A stretch of DNA of 64,000 nucleotides, from positions 2,170,001-2,234,000 of the forward strand of contig NZ_CP055481.1 in NCBI RefSeq assembly GCF_013705725.1. Reading direction: 5' to 3'. The translations under genes were made by a program, and so were the position numbers. The notes below the pieces were generated by a model. It searched no databases and was not told the origin of the DNA. It worked only from the letters and a program-made list of their open reading frames with translations. Positions 1 through 9,773 of this stretch are shown piece by piece. The DNA comes from Klebsiella sp. RHBSTW-00484 (GTDB lineage: Bacteria; Pseudomonadota; Gammaproteobacteria; Enterobacterales; Enterobacteriaceae). Position 1 is the stretch's first letter, and the number at the start of each line of letters is the position of its first letter.

Positions 1-654
1 TGAGCAGAAGAAAAACACGAGGAAGTTTTTATCACGTAACAGGATAAGCGCGTCCAGCCCCAGCATCACTTTTAAATCCAGCTTGCCGGTACTCTTCGGC
101 GGCGTATCGGGCAGCATAAAGGCAAAAATACCCAGCAGTACCGAGCTGCCGGCAGTGATCAATAAAGGGATATTGGTCGGAGAAATATCGCTATAGCCCA
201 TCATTTGAGGCAGAAAGCCGCAGACCAGGCCTGAGACAATCCAGCCAATGGTACCCATCACGCGAATGCGGGGAAAGTCGCGTTCGACATCCGGCACGTT
301 GGCAAAAGCGATGCTGTTGGTCAGTGCAATGGTCGGCATATACGTGAGGGAGTAGGCCAGCAACAACGGGAAGAAGCCGCTGAAGGTGGTTTGCTGCGCG
401 GCGAAATACATTAATACCGCGCCGACAAACATCAGTACGGCCAGTACTTTCTGCGCAGAGAAGAAGCGGTCAGTCAATGAGCCTACCAGAATCGGCGAGA
501 GGATCGCCGCAATGGCGGTACAGGCATAGGACCAGCCGATTTCACCAGCAGTAAATCCGCTTTTACTCAGCCATAACCATAAAGGGACAAACCACGCGCC
601 CCAGATAAACCACTCAATGAACATCATGAATGACAGCTTTACTGTAGTTTTCAT
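1..654 (-). CDS. yegT: YegT, nucleoside-type MFS transporter (5' part; runs off left edge)
   Basis: The first 218 codons of an inner-membrane major facilitator protein of the nucleoside:H+ symporter family (NupG/XapB/YegT). The N-terminus reads MKTTVKLSFMMFIEWFIWGA and is followed by hydrophobic helices, matching E. coli YegT as I know it. The start at 654 has an AAGGA ribosome site about 7 bases upstream; an in-frame ATG at 669 is less likely. The frame is open to base 1, so the C-terminal half lies outside the window. It is divergent from fbaB, as expected from the yegT/fbaB neighbourhood of E. coli. A role in nucleoside uptake follows from the family; the exact substrate is not visible. 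Confidence 0.88.
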   Translation of the reverse strand, partial: MKTTVKLSFMMFIEWFIWGAWFVPLWLWLSKSGFTAGEIGWSYACTAIAAILSPILVGSLTDRFFSAQKVLAVLMFVGAVLMYFAAQQTTFSGFFPLLLAYSLTYMPTIALTNSIAFANVPDVERDFPRIRVMGTIGWIVSGLVCGFLPQMMGYSDISPTNIPLLITAGSSVLLGIFAFMLPDTPPKSTGKLDLKVMLGLDALILLRDKNFLVFFFCS

Positions 655-902
655 CTTTAAATCCTTCATGACAGGTAAGGTACGCAATGATAATACCACT
701 CAGTAATACCTTTTAAATACCTTTGAGGTGAAACTTTGACCGATATAACACTTTACCGTTCATGGATGATGTCAGCGGATGACATTTAAAAATCCCTCTG
801 AAATGGAAAAATCCCGCTTTTGATACCAGACTTATTGCTGCCCAAAAAAATCCGGGCGGGAAATTCACGCCGACATGATGTTGGCACTTACGGGAGATCG
901 CT
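655..902. promoter_or_regulatory. Divergent promoter region yegT/fbaB
   Basis: 248 bases between two divergent starts, hence must hold both promoters. A GGGAG ribosome site precedes fbaB. I see no operator that I can name with confidence. Confidence 0.4.
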
Positions 903-1955
903 ATGACTGATATTACGCAGTTACTTGGCAAAGATGCCGACACGCTTTTACAGCACCGTTGTATGACTATTCCAGCCAACCAGCTCTATTTGCCGGGTTC
1001 GGACTATGTCGATCGGGTGATGGTTGATAACAACCGTCCGCCAGCGGTGCTGCGTAATATGCAAACCCTGTATAACACCGGACGCCTGGCGGGAACCGGC
1101 TATCTGTCTATCCTGCCGGTTGACCAGGGCGTAGAGCATTCTGCTGGCGCTTCTTTTGCCGCCAACCCGCTGTACTTTGATCCGAAAAATATCGTCGAAC
1201 TGGCTATTGAAGCCGGTTGTAACTGCGTGGCCTCCACCTATGGCGTGCTGGCCTCGGTGTCGCGCCGCTACGCGCACCGCATCCCCTTCCTGGTCAAACT
1301 GAACCATAACGAAACGCTGAGCTACCCGACTGAATACGACCAGACGCTGTACGCCAGCGTTGAGCAGGCGTTCAATATGGGAGCCGTGGCGGTAGGGGCG
1401 ACGATCTATTTCGGTTCTGAACAATCTCGTCGCCAGCTTGAGGAGATTTCTGTGGCCTTTGAGCGCGCGCATGAGCTGGGCCTGGTGACCGTACTGTGGG
1501 CCTATCTGCGTAATCCGGCGTTCAAGAAAGATGGTGTCGATTATCACGTTTCCGCCGACTTAACTGGCCAGGCCAACCATCTGGCAGCCACTATCGGCGC
1601 GGATATTGTGAAGCAGAAGATGGCGGAGAATAACGGCGGCTATAAAGCGGTGAATTTCGGCTATACCGATGATCGGGTTTACAGCAAATTAACCACCGAG
1701 AACCCGATTGATTTGGTGCGTTATCAGCTGGCGAACTGCTATATGGGCCGCGCCGGATTGATTAACTCCGGCGGTGCGGCGGGTGGTGAAACCGATCTGA
1801 GCGACGCCGTACGCACGGCGGTTATCAACAAACGTGCGGGTGGCATGGGGTTGATCCTGGGCCGTAAGGCGTTTAAAAAATCGATGGCCGACGGCGTGAA
1901 GCTGATTAACGCCGTGCAGGACGTTTATCTGGATAGCAAAGTCACCATCGCCTGA
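903..1955 (+). CDS. fbaB: Class I fructose-bisphosphate aldolase FbaB
   Basis: Cytoplasmic Schiff-base aldolase that cleaves fructose 1,6-bisphosphate to glyceraldehyde 3-phosphate and dihydroxyacetone phosphate; in E. coli the FbaB form is linked to growth on gluconeogenic carbon sources. The 350-residue product has the E. coli FbaB length and near-identical sequence by eye, including LPVDQGVEH (71-79) and the Schiff-base lysine in [13 protein letters not shown] (K237). Start chosen at 903 because GGGAG lies 6 bases upstream and the N-terminus [13 protein letters not shown] matches the family. It is convergent with rbtK across a REP-type repeat. Confidence 0.97.
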   Translation: MTDITQLLGKDADTLLQHRCMTIPANQLYLPGSDYVDRVMVDNNRPPAVLRNMQTLYNTGRLAGTGYLSILPVDQGVEHSAGASFAANPLYFDPKNIVELAIEAGCNCVASTYGVLASVSRRYAHRIPFLVKLNHNETLSYPTEYDQTLYASVEQAFNMGAVAVGATIYFGSEQSRRQLEEISVAFERAHELGLVTVLWAYLRNPAFKKDGVDYHVSADLTGQANHLAATIGADIVKQKMAENNGGYKAVNFGYTDDRVYSKLTTENPIDLVRYQLANCYMGRAGLINSGGAAGGETDLSDAVRTAVINKRAGGMGLILGRKAFKKSMADGVKLINAVQDVYLDSKVTIA

Positions 1956-1991
1956 TAAGCACCTGCGGCACCTGAAGCTGCGTTGCCCGCT

Positions 1992-2091
1992 GTTTCCCGG
2001 AGGCCGCGCTTGACGCGCCTTGTCCGGGCTACCGGTCCGCAGAAGGCTGTGAACCCGTAGCCCGGGTAAGGCGTTTACGCCGCAACCCGGG
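1992..2091. repeat. REP/BIME-like palindromic repeats
   Basis: Two GC-rich imperfect palindromes of the REP type in opposite orientation between convergent fbaB and rbtK: about 1992-2034 (ending GTCCGGGCTACCGG) and about 2057-2091 (GTAGCCCGGGTAAGGCG...AACCCGGG). Such elements usually stabilise 3' ends of transcripts or stop transcription. Copies of the same family occur near 25019, 41064 and 46823. Confidence 0.7.
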
Positions 2092-2098
2092 ATCCTGC

Positions 2099-3706
2099 TT
2101 ATTCGCGAATCAGCCGTGCCGTGTGCTGGAGCGTTTTATACGCTTCGTAACGACGCTGATGATCGGCGCTAAATTGCTCTTCGCAGCGGTAAGTTTTATC
2201 CACTCGGGTAAACTGCTTCATCGCTTCCGGTAGCGAAGGGGCAATTTTACCCGCCACGGCACCGAGAATCGCCGAACCTAACAGCACCGGTTCGCTGGAC
2301 TCGGTACTGACCACGTTAATACCGCAAGCATCTGCCAGCAGCTGGCGAACTAAAGGATGTTGACCTGCGCCGCCGCTGATGACGATATTTTCGCTATCAA
2401 TCCCGCAATTTTTCTGCGCATCGATAATCTGCCGCAGACCGTAGCCGATACCGCACAATCCCGCGACGTACAGCGCAATCAGGTTTTCCAGATCCCGCTC
2501 CATCCCCAGCCCGGCGATAATCGCTTTCGCGTTCGGGTCCGCCAGCGGCGCACGGTTACCTAAAAACTCCGGCACTACGTGCAGACCGGCAGCGAGCTTG
2601 ACTGCTTCGGAAGGATTATTCACCTGCGCCAGCACTCTATCGGCAAGATACACCGGTAGCGGAACACCGGCTTCTTTTGCCAGTGCTTTAGCCTCTGTGG
2701 CAGCGGGATGAAAACTCAATAACTGGTCGATAGCCGCACCCGCTGCGCTCTGGCCACCTTCGCTAAGCCAGAATCCTGGCACCATCGCCGAGTAATAAGG
2801 TCCCCAGACGCCGGGCACAAAGACGGCATCCTGGGTGGTGGTCATAGTGCAGGAAGACGTGCCGAACACGTATGCCATATTGTTGACCGCGCCGTTAAGC
2901 ACGCCAACGGTACCAATCCCGCCCGCGTGGGCGTCAATCATGCCGACCGCCACTGGGGTGCCGACGGGCAGGCCCATCTCATCTGCTGCTGCTGCGCAAA
3001 GACCGCCCTCGCAGGGCGTTCCCGGATCGACGATATGCTGGCCGATACGAACAAAATCTTCATCCGCCAGTTCTTCAAGGCCAATCTGGCGGAAGTAACC
3101 GGCATCCCAGCGTTTTTCATGCGCCAGGTAAGTCCATTTACAGGTAACCGTGCAAACCGAGCGGGCTAAATCGCCGGTTGAGCGCCAGGTGAGATAATCA
3201 GCGAGGTCGAAGAAGTGGCGCGCCTGTTGATAGATTTGTGGACGATTCTCCTTCAGCCACAGGATCTTCGGCGTTTCCATCTCCGGTGAGATTTTACCGC
3301 CGACGTACTGCAACACCGCGTGGCCCGTGGCGTTGATCTTTTCCGCCTGCCCGGTGGCTCGGTGATCCATCCAGACGATGATGTTGCGGTCCGGGTCTTC
3401 CGAAGGGCCCACCGCCAGCGGCGCATCGTTTTCGCCAATCACCACCAGCGAACAGGTGGCGTCGAAGCCGATACCGGCTATTGACGACGGCTCAACACCG
3501 GCGTTGGCTACCGCCGTTTTAATGCAGTAACACACCGCCTGCCAGATCTCGCGGCTCGACTGTTCAACCACGCTTCCGGCGCTGCGGAACAGGGTGATTT
3601 CTCGGGTGGCATGGGCCAGCAGCTCGCCCTGCAGATTGAATACGCCCGCGCGAACGCTGCCCGAACCGACATCCACGCCAATAATGTTTTGAGTATTGTT
3701 TTGCAT
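2099..3706 (-). CDS. rbtK: D-ribulokinase RbtK (FGGY family)
   Basis: FGGY-family carbohydrate kinase of 535 residues that should phosphorylate D-ribulose to D-ribulose 5-phosphate, the second step of ribitol catabolism. The N-terminal phosphate-binding motif GVDVGSGSVRAG (about 10-21) and the C-terminal ATP-site motif ISGGAGQHPLVRQL are present, with the FGGY_pent signature region GKISPEMETPKILWLKEN. It lies 29 bases downstream of rbtD on the same strand, forming the rbtDK operon. The substrate is assigned from this linkage plus length and sequence agreement with Klebsiella RbtK. No ribitol transporter gene (rbtT) follows; fbaB comes next in the opposite direction. Confidence 0.9.
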   Translation of the reverse strand: MQNNTQNIIGVDVGSGSVRAGVFNLQGELLAHATREITLFRSAGSVVEQSSREIWQAVCYCIKTAVANAGVEPSSIAGIGFDATCSLVVIGENDAPLAVGPSEDPDRNIIVWMDHRATGQAEKINATGHAVLQYVGGKISPEMETPKILWLKENRPQIYQQARHFFDLADYLTWRSTGDLARSVCTVTCKWTYLAHEKRWDAGYFRQIGLEELADEDFVRIGQHIVDPGTPCEGGLCAAAADEMGLPVGTPVAVGMIDAHAGGIGTVGVLNGAVNNMAYVFGTSSCTMTTTQDAVFVPGVWGPYYSAMVPGFWLSEGGQSAAGAAIDQLLSFHPAATEAKALAKEAGVPLPVYLADRVLAQVNNPSEAVKLAAGLHVVPEFLGNRAPLADPNAKAIIAGLGMERDLENLIALYVAGLCGIGYGLRQIIDAQKNCGIDSENIVISGGAGQHPLVRQLLADACGINVVSTESSEPVLLGSAILGAVAGKIAPSLPEAMKQFTRVDKTYRCEEQFSADHQRRYEAYKTLQHTARLIRE

Positions 3707-3735
3707 AAAATCCTCTTCAGCAGTCTGGTTGACGG

Positions 3736-4485
3736 TTAGAGATCCACGCTGTTAGGCAGGATCACAATGTCGCGCACGGTGACGTTTTTCGAGCGCGTCA
3801 CCATAAACAGCACTGACTCGGCGACTTCAATGGGTTGCATCAGGCTGCCGTTGGCCAGCGCTTCATCCATTTTGGCTTTTGGCCAGTCGTCCAGCAGAGC
3901 GGTAACCACCGGGCCCGGCAGCACGGCACCGACGCGTACGCCGTGCTGGGAAACCTGACGGCGGGTGGTATGGACAAATGCCTGCACGGCAAATTTCGAT
4001 GCGGTATAGATAGGTTCCCAGATAACCGGCACCACGCCCGCGATGGAACTGGTGAAAATAATATCGCCAGATTTTTGCGCGATCAGATGCGGCAGGACGC
4101 TACGCACGCAGCGGAAAGCGGCGTTGATGTTGAGATGCAGCACGCGATCCCACACGTCCGGGTCTCCCTCGGCGACCGGCCCGCCGATGTAGGCTCCGGC
4201 GTTGGCGTGGAAAATATCGAGACCACCGGCGAGGTTAACGATACCCGTCAGAATATTATCGACCTGGTCGGCTTGCATCAGATCAACCTGTAGAGCAAAG
4301 GCGTTTTCGCCCAGCTCGGCGACGATTTTGTTGAGCTTTTCGCCTTCGCGGTCGATAAGCACCACTTTTGCGCCAGCCCCCAGCAGGGTTTTAGCGCATT
4401 CGAGGCCGATACCGGATGCCGCGCCGGTGACGGCGGCGACTTTGCCGGCAAGAGAAGTATTCATAGAGGATACAGAGTGGTTCAT
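3736..4485 (-). CDS. rbtD: Ribitol 2-dehydrogenase RbtD
   Basis: Short-chain dehydrogenase (249 residues) that oxidises ribitol to D-ribulose with NAD+. Visible motifs are the cofactor loop TGAASGIG (20-27), NAG (95-97), the catalytic Ser at 146/147 and YTASK (Y160, K164). The sequence is very close to the classical Klebsiella aerogenes ribitol dehydrogenase, including the ending [11 protein letters not shown]. The start at 4485 has AAAGGA about 8 bases upstream and the N-terminus [12 protein letters not shown] fits. First gene of rbtDK, divergent from rbtR, with an 18-bp inverted repeat in the shared regulatory gap. Confidence 0.96.
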   Translation of the reverse strand: MNHSVSSMNTSLAGKVAAVTGAASGIGLECAKTLLGAGAKVVLIDREGEKLNKIVAELGENAFALQVDLMQADQVDNILTGIVNLAGGLDIFHANAGAYIGGPVAEGDPDVWDRVLHLNINAAFRCVRSVLPHLIAQKSGDIIFTSSIAGVVPVIWEPIYTASKFAVQAFVHTTRRQVSQHGVRVGAVLPGPVVTALLDDWPKAKMDEALANGSLMQPIEVAESVLFMVTRSKNVTVRDIVILPNSVDL

Positions 4486-4601
4486 TTTATAATCCTTTAT
4501 CGAGTCTGGTTGGCGACTTCAAGCGCGAGGGCATCGCGTTGAGGTCATGTACTAAATTTTTTAAGGTATTGAATATAAGCATTATTTCTTCATTATCGCT
4601 G

Positions 4602-4630
4602 GAGTATTAATGTTGAATGCGTTAATACTC
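4602..4630. promoter_or_regulatory. 9-bp inverted repeat in rbtD/rbtR gap
   Basis: GAGTATTAA (4602-4610) and TTAATACTC (4622-4630) form a perfect inverted repeat with an 11-base spacer in the divergent rbtD/rbtR region. It could be a regulator site or an mRNA hairpin; there is no evidence to choose. Confidence 0.35.
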
Positions 4631-4647
4631 TCTTGGAGTGAAGTTGG

Positions 4648-4694
4648 TGCTCAATCGATGAAGCTCATGTTGCGCTAGCTTCATCGATTGAGCA
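4648..4694. promoter_or_regulatory. Probable RbtR operator pair (18-bp perfect inverted repeat)
   Basis: TGCTCAATCGATGAAGCT (4648-4665) is repeated exactly, inverted, at 4677-4694 with an 11-base spacer. Each arm is itself a near-palindrome around ATCGAT (CTCAATCGATGAAG), the form expected for a LacI-family dimer site, so the structure looks like two operators about 27 bases centre to centre. It lies just upstream of rbtR and between the two divergent promoters, which suggests control of both rbtDK and rbtR. Binding by RbtR is inferred. Confidence 0.65.
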
Positions 4695-4741
4695 AGTGGG
4701 GAAATTAACAGCGAAATGAATTTGTGACGCAAGTTGGGAAA

Positions 4742-5743
4742 ATGAAGAAAATCACGATTTACGACCTGGCGGAGCTATCCGGCGTGTCGGCAAGCGCAGT
4801 GAGCGCCATCCTTAACGGCAACTGGAAGAAGCGGCGTATTAGCGCGAAGCTTGCCGAAAAGGTGACGCGGATTGCCGAGGAGCAGGGCTATGCGGTTAAT
4901 CGCCAGGCCAGCATGTTGCGCAGTAAAAAATCACACGTGATCGGCATGATTGTCCCCAAATACGATAACCGCTATTTCGGATCGGTTGCCGAGCGCTTTG
5001 AGGAGATGGCCCGCGAGCGCGGCCTGCTGCCGATTATTACCTGCACACGTCGTAGCCCGGAACTGGAAATCGAAGCGGTAAAAGCGATGCTCTCCTGGCA
5101 GGTGGATTGGGTGGTAGCGACCGGGGCGACCAACCCGGACAAAATTACCGCGTTATGCCAGCAGGCGGGGGTGCCGACGGTTAATCTCGACTTACCCGGT
5201 TCTCTTGCGCCATCAGTGATTTCGGATAACTACGGCGGTGCCAAAGCGCTGACCCACAAGATCCTCGACAACAGCGCCAGGCGTTGGGGGGAGCTGGCTC
5301 CATTGACCTTTATCGGCGGGCGCAGTAGCGACCATAACACCACCGAGCGTTTACGCGGTTTTCATGACGCCCATCAGGAGCTGGGGCTGAGCATGCCTGA
5401 AGCAAATATTCTGGCTCCGGGCTATTCAAAAGGAAAAGTTGAGGCCTGCCTGCAAGAGCGGTTCGGTTCGACTGATATTCATTTGCAGGGGCTTTTCGTT
5501 AACTCAACCATTTCTCTGGAAGGCGTGGTGCGATGGTTGTCGCAGGCGGGACTTACCGGTAGCGGTCAGCCGCCAATGGGCTGCTTCGACTGGGACCCGT
5601 TTGTTTATCTGCTGGGACACGATATTGATATGGTGCAGCAGAACGTCCCGGCGATGCTGGAGGCGGTATTTAGTATCATCGACTCCGGCGATGCCAGCCA
5701 GCAGCGGATTGAGATCCCGCCGCTGTTGATGAGCAGCCGCTGA
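4742..5743 (+). CDS. rbtR: LacI-family ribitol operon repressor RbtR
   Basis: Transcription factor of 333 residues from the ATG at 4742 (an in-frame GTG at 4724 would add 6). The N-terminal helix-turn-helix TIYDLAELSGVSASAVSAIL is LacI type, followed by the hinge and a periplasmic-binding-protein-like sugar domain (about 60-330). It is divergent from rbtDK, so it is assigned as the ribitol/ribulose-responsive repressor known from Klebsiella. The ATG at 4742 has no clear Shine-Dalgarno site, so the start is the least certain part. It ends 14 bases from the stop of dalR, which is convergent with it. Confidence 0.9.
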   Translation: MKKITIYDLAELSGVSASAVSAILNGNWKKRRISAKLAEKVTRIAEEQGYAVNRQASMLRSKKSHVIGMIVPKYDNRYFGSVAERFEEMARERGLLPIITCTRRSPELEIEAVKAMLSWQVDWVVATGATNPDKITALCQQAGVPTVNLDLPGSLAPSVISDNYGGAKALTHKILDNSARRWGELAPLTFIGGRSSDHNTTERLRGFHDAHQELGLSMPEANILAPGYSKGKVEACLQERFGSTDIHLQGLFVNSTISLEGVVRWLSQAGLTGSGQPPMGCFDWDPFVYLLGHDIDMVQQNVPAMLEAVFSIIDSGDASQQRIEIPPLLMSSR

Positions 5744-5757
5744 TTCGGCTGTTGACG

Positions 5758-6699
5758 TTAACGCGTCAGCAGCCAGCGGGCGGTGTGTTCATCGGTCACC
5801 AGGCCGTTGACCCAACCGCCTTTAAGCGCCGCCAGAATGGCCGGGCGCTTGTACTCTCCGCACGCCACCGCGATCCGTGGGCACTGGTTCTGGCGAATGT
5901 CGTAGCTGGTGATCATTCTGTTGATTTCGCTGTCGACCACGCCGCCTTCAGCATCGATAAAGCGTCCCATGATCTCGCCGATCCCGCCACACGCCGTTAG
6001 CTCATCCATCTGCGCCTGACTAATAAAGCCGTCTTTAAAAATCGGGCTTTGTGTGCCCAATGGACCAATCCCGACGAAGATAACGTCTGCCTGCCGGGCA
6101 ACGGCGGAAACGTTGCGAAACAGTCGGCTGGTGCACCACATATCGTACTCCTCCTGGGTCTGCGCATAGCGCGGCGCGGGCCATTGATAGTACTTCGCTT
6201 TGATTTTGCTGGTCAGCAAAAGAGGTACATCATCGTAATAGTTACACTGTCCATCGGCGTCCATGGCGCTGATCAGCGCCACGCAGCGGGTATTCAGGCT
6301 ATCGAAATCGATACGCTGGAGGGTTTTTTTCAAGGTCAGGCCGGAACCGAGGCCGATGATTTTCTCTTTATCATCCTGTAAATAGCGAGCCATCAGCTGG
6401 TAGCAGCCAAACGACACGCTATCCAGCGTACTTTCTTCGCTAAAGGCGGGCACGATATTGCATTCGATAAGTTGGTACTTTTCCTGCAATAATTGCGCAT
6501 AATCGAGGCAGTTCGCTACCGGATGGTGCAAACTAATCGATACAATCCCTTCTTCTTTCGCCGCCGCAATCAACCGCTGCACCACTGGCCTTGAAGTACC
6601 AAGCTGACTGGCGATTTCGCTCTGGTTTTGTCCGGCGATGTAGTACATCCATGCGGCGCGGACCTTCTGATCCAGCCGGATATCATCTTCTTTACTCAT
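5758..6699 (-). CDS. dalR: SorC-family D-arabinitol operon repressor DalR
   Basis: 313-residue sugar-binding regulator of the SorC/DeoR-like family. An N-terminal helix-turn-helix lies in QNQSEIASQLGTSRPVVQRL and the rest is a phosphosugar-binding domain with GLGSGLTLKKTL and ISAMDADGQ. Start taken at 6699 (MSKEDDIRLDQK), with AGG 5-8 bases upstream, rather than an ATG nine codons earlier. It is divergent from dalD, matching the published dal organisation in Klebsiella, so it is the likely repressor of dalDKT. The inducer is not visible in sequence. Confidence 0.88.
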   Translation of the reverse strand: MSKEDDIRLDQKVRAAWMYYIAGQNQSEIASQLGTSRPVVQRLIAAAKEEGIVSISLHHPVANCLDYAQLLQEKYQLIECNIVPAFSEESTLDSVSFGCYQLMARYLQDDKEKIIGLGSGLTLKKTLQRIDFDSLNTRCVALISAMDADGQCNYYDDVPLLLTSKIKAKYYQWPAPRYAQTQEEYDMWCTSRLFRNVSAVARQADVIFVGIGPLGTQSPIFKDGFISQAQMDELTACGGIGEIMGRFIDAEGGVVDSEINRMITSYDIRQNQCPRIAVACGEYKRPAILAALKGGWVNGLVTDEHTARWLLTR

Positions 6700-6734
6700 G
6701 GTTTCCTGCCCTAAATTTCTTGCCACAGCGATAA

Positions 6735-6749
6735 ATTCGCCTGGCGAAT
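6735..6749. promoter_or_regulatory. Candidate DalR operator (15-bp palindrome)
   Basis: ATTCGCCTGGCGAAT is a perfect palindrome with a one-base centre, 36 bases upstream of dalR in the divergent dalR/dalD gap (6700-6905). Position fits autoregulation or shared control. The same gap holds TGTGATCC near 6835, half of a CRP-like site, upstream of dalD. Both assignments are inferred. Confidence 0.4.
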
Positions 6750-6905
6750 AACCGCATTCTGGCTGCGGTCGGGCTAACTGGCAAGCTTTTGCTCTTTTCT
6801 GGTCATTTGTAACTTAATTGGGTAATTGTTCTTTTGTGATCCATCGCTCTTATTTGGGTCAAATGATCAATTACAGTGAGCCCATCAACTCAAGGAGAGC
6901 AGAAC

Positions 6906-8273
6906 ATGAACAATCAATTCACATGGCTTCACATTGGTCTGGGTTCTTTTCATCGCGCACATCAGGCGTGGTACTTGCATCGTCTGATTGCTTCTGGAGA
7001 TAAGCGTTGGCACATCGCGGCGGGGAATATTCGCAACGATGCCGAGCAGGTGGTCCAGGCGCTGGCGGCGCAGGGTGGGCGTTACGTGCTGGAAACAGTC
7101 AGCCCGGAAGGGGAGAGTGAATATGAAGAGATCACCTCAATTCAGAAACTACTGCCGTGGCAGGCAGGGTTGCAGCCGCTGATTAACGAAGGGGCAAATC
7201 CGCAAACTAAAGTTATCGCCTTTACCGTAACGGAAGGAGGTTACTACCTGAACACCAGCCATAAACTGGAAACCAACAACCCCGATTTGATCGCTGACCT
7301 TAAGGGCGATTGCAAAACCATTTACGGCACTATCGCGCGGATTCTGGAAAAACGTATGGCCGATAACGCCGGGCCGTTAACTCTGCTGAACTGCGACAAC
7401 GTGCGTCACAACGGCGAGCGGTTCCACGATGGGATGGTTGAATTCCTGGCGCTGACCGGCAAACAGGCGGTGATTGACTGGATGGCAGCCAACACCACCT
7501 GCCCGAACACCATGGTGGACCGCATTACCCCGCGTCCGGCGGCTGAACTACCGGCACGCATCAAAGCGCAAACCGGCATTGATGACAAAGCGCCGGTGAT
7601 GGGCGAAACCTTTATCCAGTGGGTAGTGGAAAATAACTTCCGCGACGAACGCCCGAACCTGGAAGCGGTCGGCGTGGAAATGGTGGAGTCGGTTATCCCT
7701 TATGAAGAGGCGAAAATCCGCATTCTTAACTCTTCCCATAGCTGCATTGCGTGGGCGGGGACGTTAATCGGCCAGCAGTATATTCATGAAAGTACGCTAA
7801 CGGATTTCATCTACGCCATTGCTGACCGCTACGTCACGGAAGATGTGATCCCATGCCTCGGCGATAACGGCATTGATTTACCGACCTATCGCGATGTGGT
7901 CCTGAAGCGCTTTACCAACCCGTACATCCAGGATACCAACCAGCGCGTCGCTGCCGATGGCTTCTCGAAAATTCCGGCGATGATCGCGCCGACTCTGCAA
8001 GAGTGCTATCGCCGCGGCGCTCGCCCGGAAGCAACCGCCATGCTGCCCGCACTGTTCTTCGTCTTTATGGAGCAGTGGCATAAAGGAACCCTGCCATATG
8101 AATACCAGGACGGGATCCTCGACGCTCAGGCGGTACATGAAATGTTTGAAGCCAGCGACCCGGTAGCCGTCTATGCTCGCGATAAAGCGCTGTTTGGCGA
8201 ACTGGCCGACAACGCTGATTTCCTGGCGCTAATGCGCGAGAAGATCGCCGCCGTTTATGCACTGATTAAATAA
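6906..8273 (+). CDS. dalD: D-arabinitol 4-dehydrogenase DalD
   Basis: Long-chain mannitol-dehydrogenase-family enzyme of 455 residues oxidising D-arabinitol to D-xylulose with NAD+. It begins [20 protein letters not shown], containing the GxGxxxRAH cofactor motif, and has the catalytic Lys-Asn-His signature [10 protein letters not shown]. The start at 6906 has AAGGAG 9 bases upstream and gives the family length; a frame extension upstream lacks such a site. First gene of dalDKT; dalK begins 9 bases after its stop. Confidence 0.95.
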   Translation: MNNQFTWLHIGLGSFHRAHQAWYLHRLIASGDKRWHIAAGNIRNDAEQVVQALAAQGGRYVLETVSPEGESEYEEITSIQKLLPWQAGLQPLINEGANPQTKVIAFTVTEGGYYLNTSHKLETNNPDLIADLKGDCKTIYGTIARILEKRMADNAGPLTLLNCDNVRHNGERFHDGMVEFLALTGKQAVIDWMAANTTCPNTMVDRITPRPAAELPARIKAQTGIDDKAPVMGETFIQWVVENNFRDERPNLEAVGVEMVESVIPYEEAKIRILNSSHSCIAWAGTLIGQQYIHESTLTDFIYAIADRYVTEDVIPCLGDNGIDLPTYRDVVLKRFTNPYIQDTNQRVAADGFSKIPAMIAPTLQECYRRGARPEATAMLPALFFVFMEQWHKGTLPYEYQDGILDAQAVHEMFEASDPVAVYARDKALFGELADNADFLALMREKIAAVYALIK

Positions 8274-8282
8274 GAGGTGGCT

Positions 8283-9746
8283 ATGTATCTGGGTATCGAT
8301 CTCGGCACGTCGGAAGTCAAAGCGCTGGTCATTGATGAGAACAATGAGATTATCGCCAGCCATAGCGCGCCGCTGAGTATTCAGCGGCCCCATCCGCACT
8401 GGTCTGAACAATCGCCGCAATCCTGGTGGGAGGCGACGGAATATCTGATGGCCACGTTGCGGGAAAAATGCGCCCAGCACTGGCCGGCAATCAAAGCCAT
8501 TGGCCTTTCCGGGCAGATGCACGGCGCGGTGCTGCTGGACGCGGCGGGGGAGGTGATTCGCCCGGCGATTCTGTGGAATGACACCCGCTGCGCCGAGGAG
8601 TGCGCAGAGCTGGAAGAGATGGCGCCGGAGCTGCATCAGGTGGCAGGGAATTTGGCAATGCCGGGCTTCACCGCACCGAAGCTGCTGTGGGTTCGCCGTC
8701 ATGAACCGCAAAACTTTAAACGTACCGCGACGGTGCTGCTGCCAAAGGATTATCTGCGCTACCAGATGACCGGCAAGAAAGTCTCCGATATGTCGGACGC
8801 CGCCGGGACGCTGTGGCTGGACGTGGCGAAACGCGACTGGTCTGATTCGCTGCTGGATAAATGCGGATTGTCGCGCGGCCATATGCCGACGCTGGTTGAG
8901 GGCTGCGAGGTTTCCGCCACGCTTGACCCGCAGGTAGCGGAGCGCTGGGGGCTGAACGCCTCGGTGGTAGTCGCCGGTGGCGGCGGAGATAACGCGGTCA
9001 GCGCCATTGGTGTTGGCGCGGTCTCGCCGGGCGATGCGTTTATTTCGCTCGGCACTTCCGGGGTGCTGTTTGTGGTGACTGATGCCTATCGTCCGGCCCC
9101 GCAGTCGGCGGTACATGCTTTCTGTCACGTGCTGCCGAATCTGTGGCATCAGATGAGCGTGATGCTCAGCGCCGCCAGCTGTTTGCAGTGGTTTTGTCGC
9201 CTGACCGGCACCACGGAAGTGGCGCTGCTGGAGGAGATTGCTGAATTAAGTGACGAAGAGAAAGCCAATGCGCCGTTCTTCTTGCCTTATCTCTCCGGGG
9301 AGCGCACGCCGCACAACGACCCTGAAGCACGCGGCATGTTCTGGGGAATGACCCATTCCAGCCTGCGCGCCCAGCTTGGTTACGCGGTGCTTGAAGGGGT
9401 GAGTTTTGGCATTAACGATGGCCTGCGGGTGCTGAAAGAGAGCGGTACGCAGATCGATCAATGCTCGCTGGTTGGCGGCGGTGCCCGCAGCCCATTCTGG
9501 GCACAGCTACTGGCCGATATCCTCGATATGCCGGTGGTGACCCACAAAGGTGGGGAGACCGGTGGCGCACTGGGCGCGGCGCGGCTGGCCTGTCTGGCTG
9601 CGGGTAAACCGCTCGCGGCGGTGTGTGAAAAACCGGAAATCTGGCAGACCTGGCAGGCGGACCCGGTTCGCCATCAAACCCTGATGCAACGCTACGCGCA
9701 GTTTAACGCTCTGTATTTAAACGACCTGAACTATCGTCGGCACTAA
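8283..9746 (+). CDS. dalK: D-xylulokinase DalK
   Basis: FGGY-family kinase of 487 residues that phosphorylates D-xylulose to D-xylulose 5-phosphate, feeding the pentose phosphate pathway. Motifs include LGIDLGTSEVKAL near the N-terminus, SGQMHGAV (xylulokinase type), GGGGDNAVSAIGVGAV and LVGGGARSPFWAQ. Start at the ATG 8283 with GAGG upstream; a GTG two codons earlier is less likely. The sequence is close to XylB, and the dal context assigns it to D-arabinitol degradation. Confidence 0.95.
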   Translation: MYLGIDLGTSEVKALVIDENNEIIASHSAPLSIQRPHPHWSEQSPQSWWEATEYLMATLREKCAQHWPAIKAIGLSGQMHGAVLLDAAGEVIRPAILWNDTRCAEECAELEEMAPELHQVAGNLAMPGFTAPKLLWVRRHEPQNFKRTATVLLPKDYLRYQMTGKKVSDMSDAAGTLWLDVAKRDWSDSLLDKCGLSRGHMPTLVEGCEVSATLDPQVAERWGLNASVVVAGGGGDNAVSAIGVGAVSPGDAFISLGTSGVLFVVTDAYRPAPQSAVHAFCHVLPNLWHQMSVMLSAASCLQWFCRLTGTTEVALLEEIAELSDEEKANAPFFLPYLSGERTPHNDPEARGMFWGMTHSSLRAQLGYAVLEGVSFGINDGLRVLKESGTQIDQCSLVGGGARSPFWAQLLADILDMPVVTHKGGETGGALGAARLACLAAGKPLAAVCEKPEIWQTWQADPVRHQTLMQRYAQFNALYLNDLNYRRH

Positions 9747-9773
9747 TTTTAATAACATACCCTAAAAATAGCC

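Noticed and set aside
8229..9149. 306-codon frame antisense to dalK
   Set aside because: It overlaps the conserved xylulokinase and dalD end, with Arg/His/Gln-rich shadow composition and no ribosome site.
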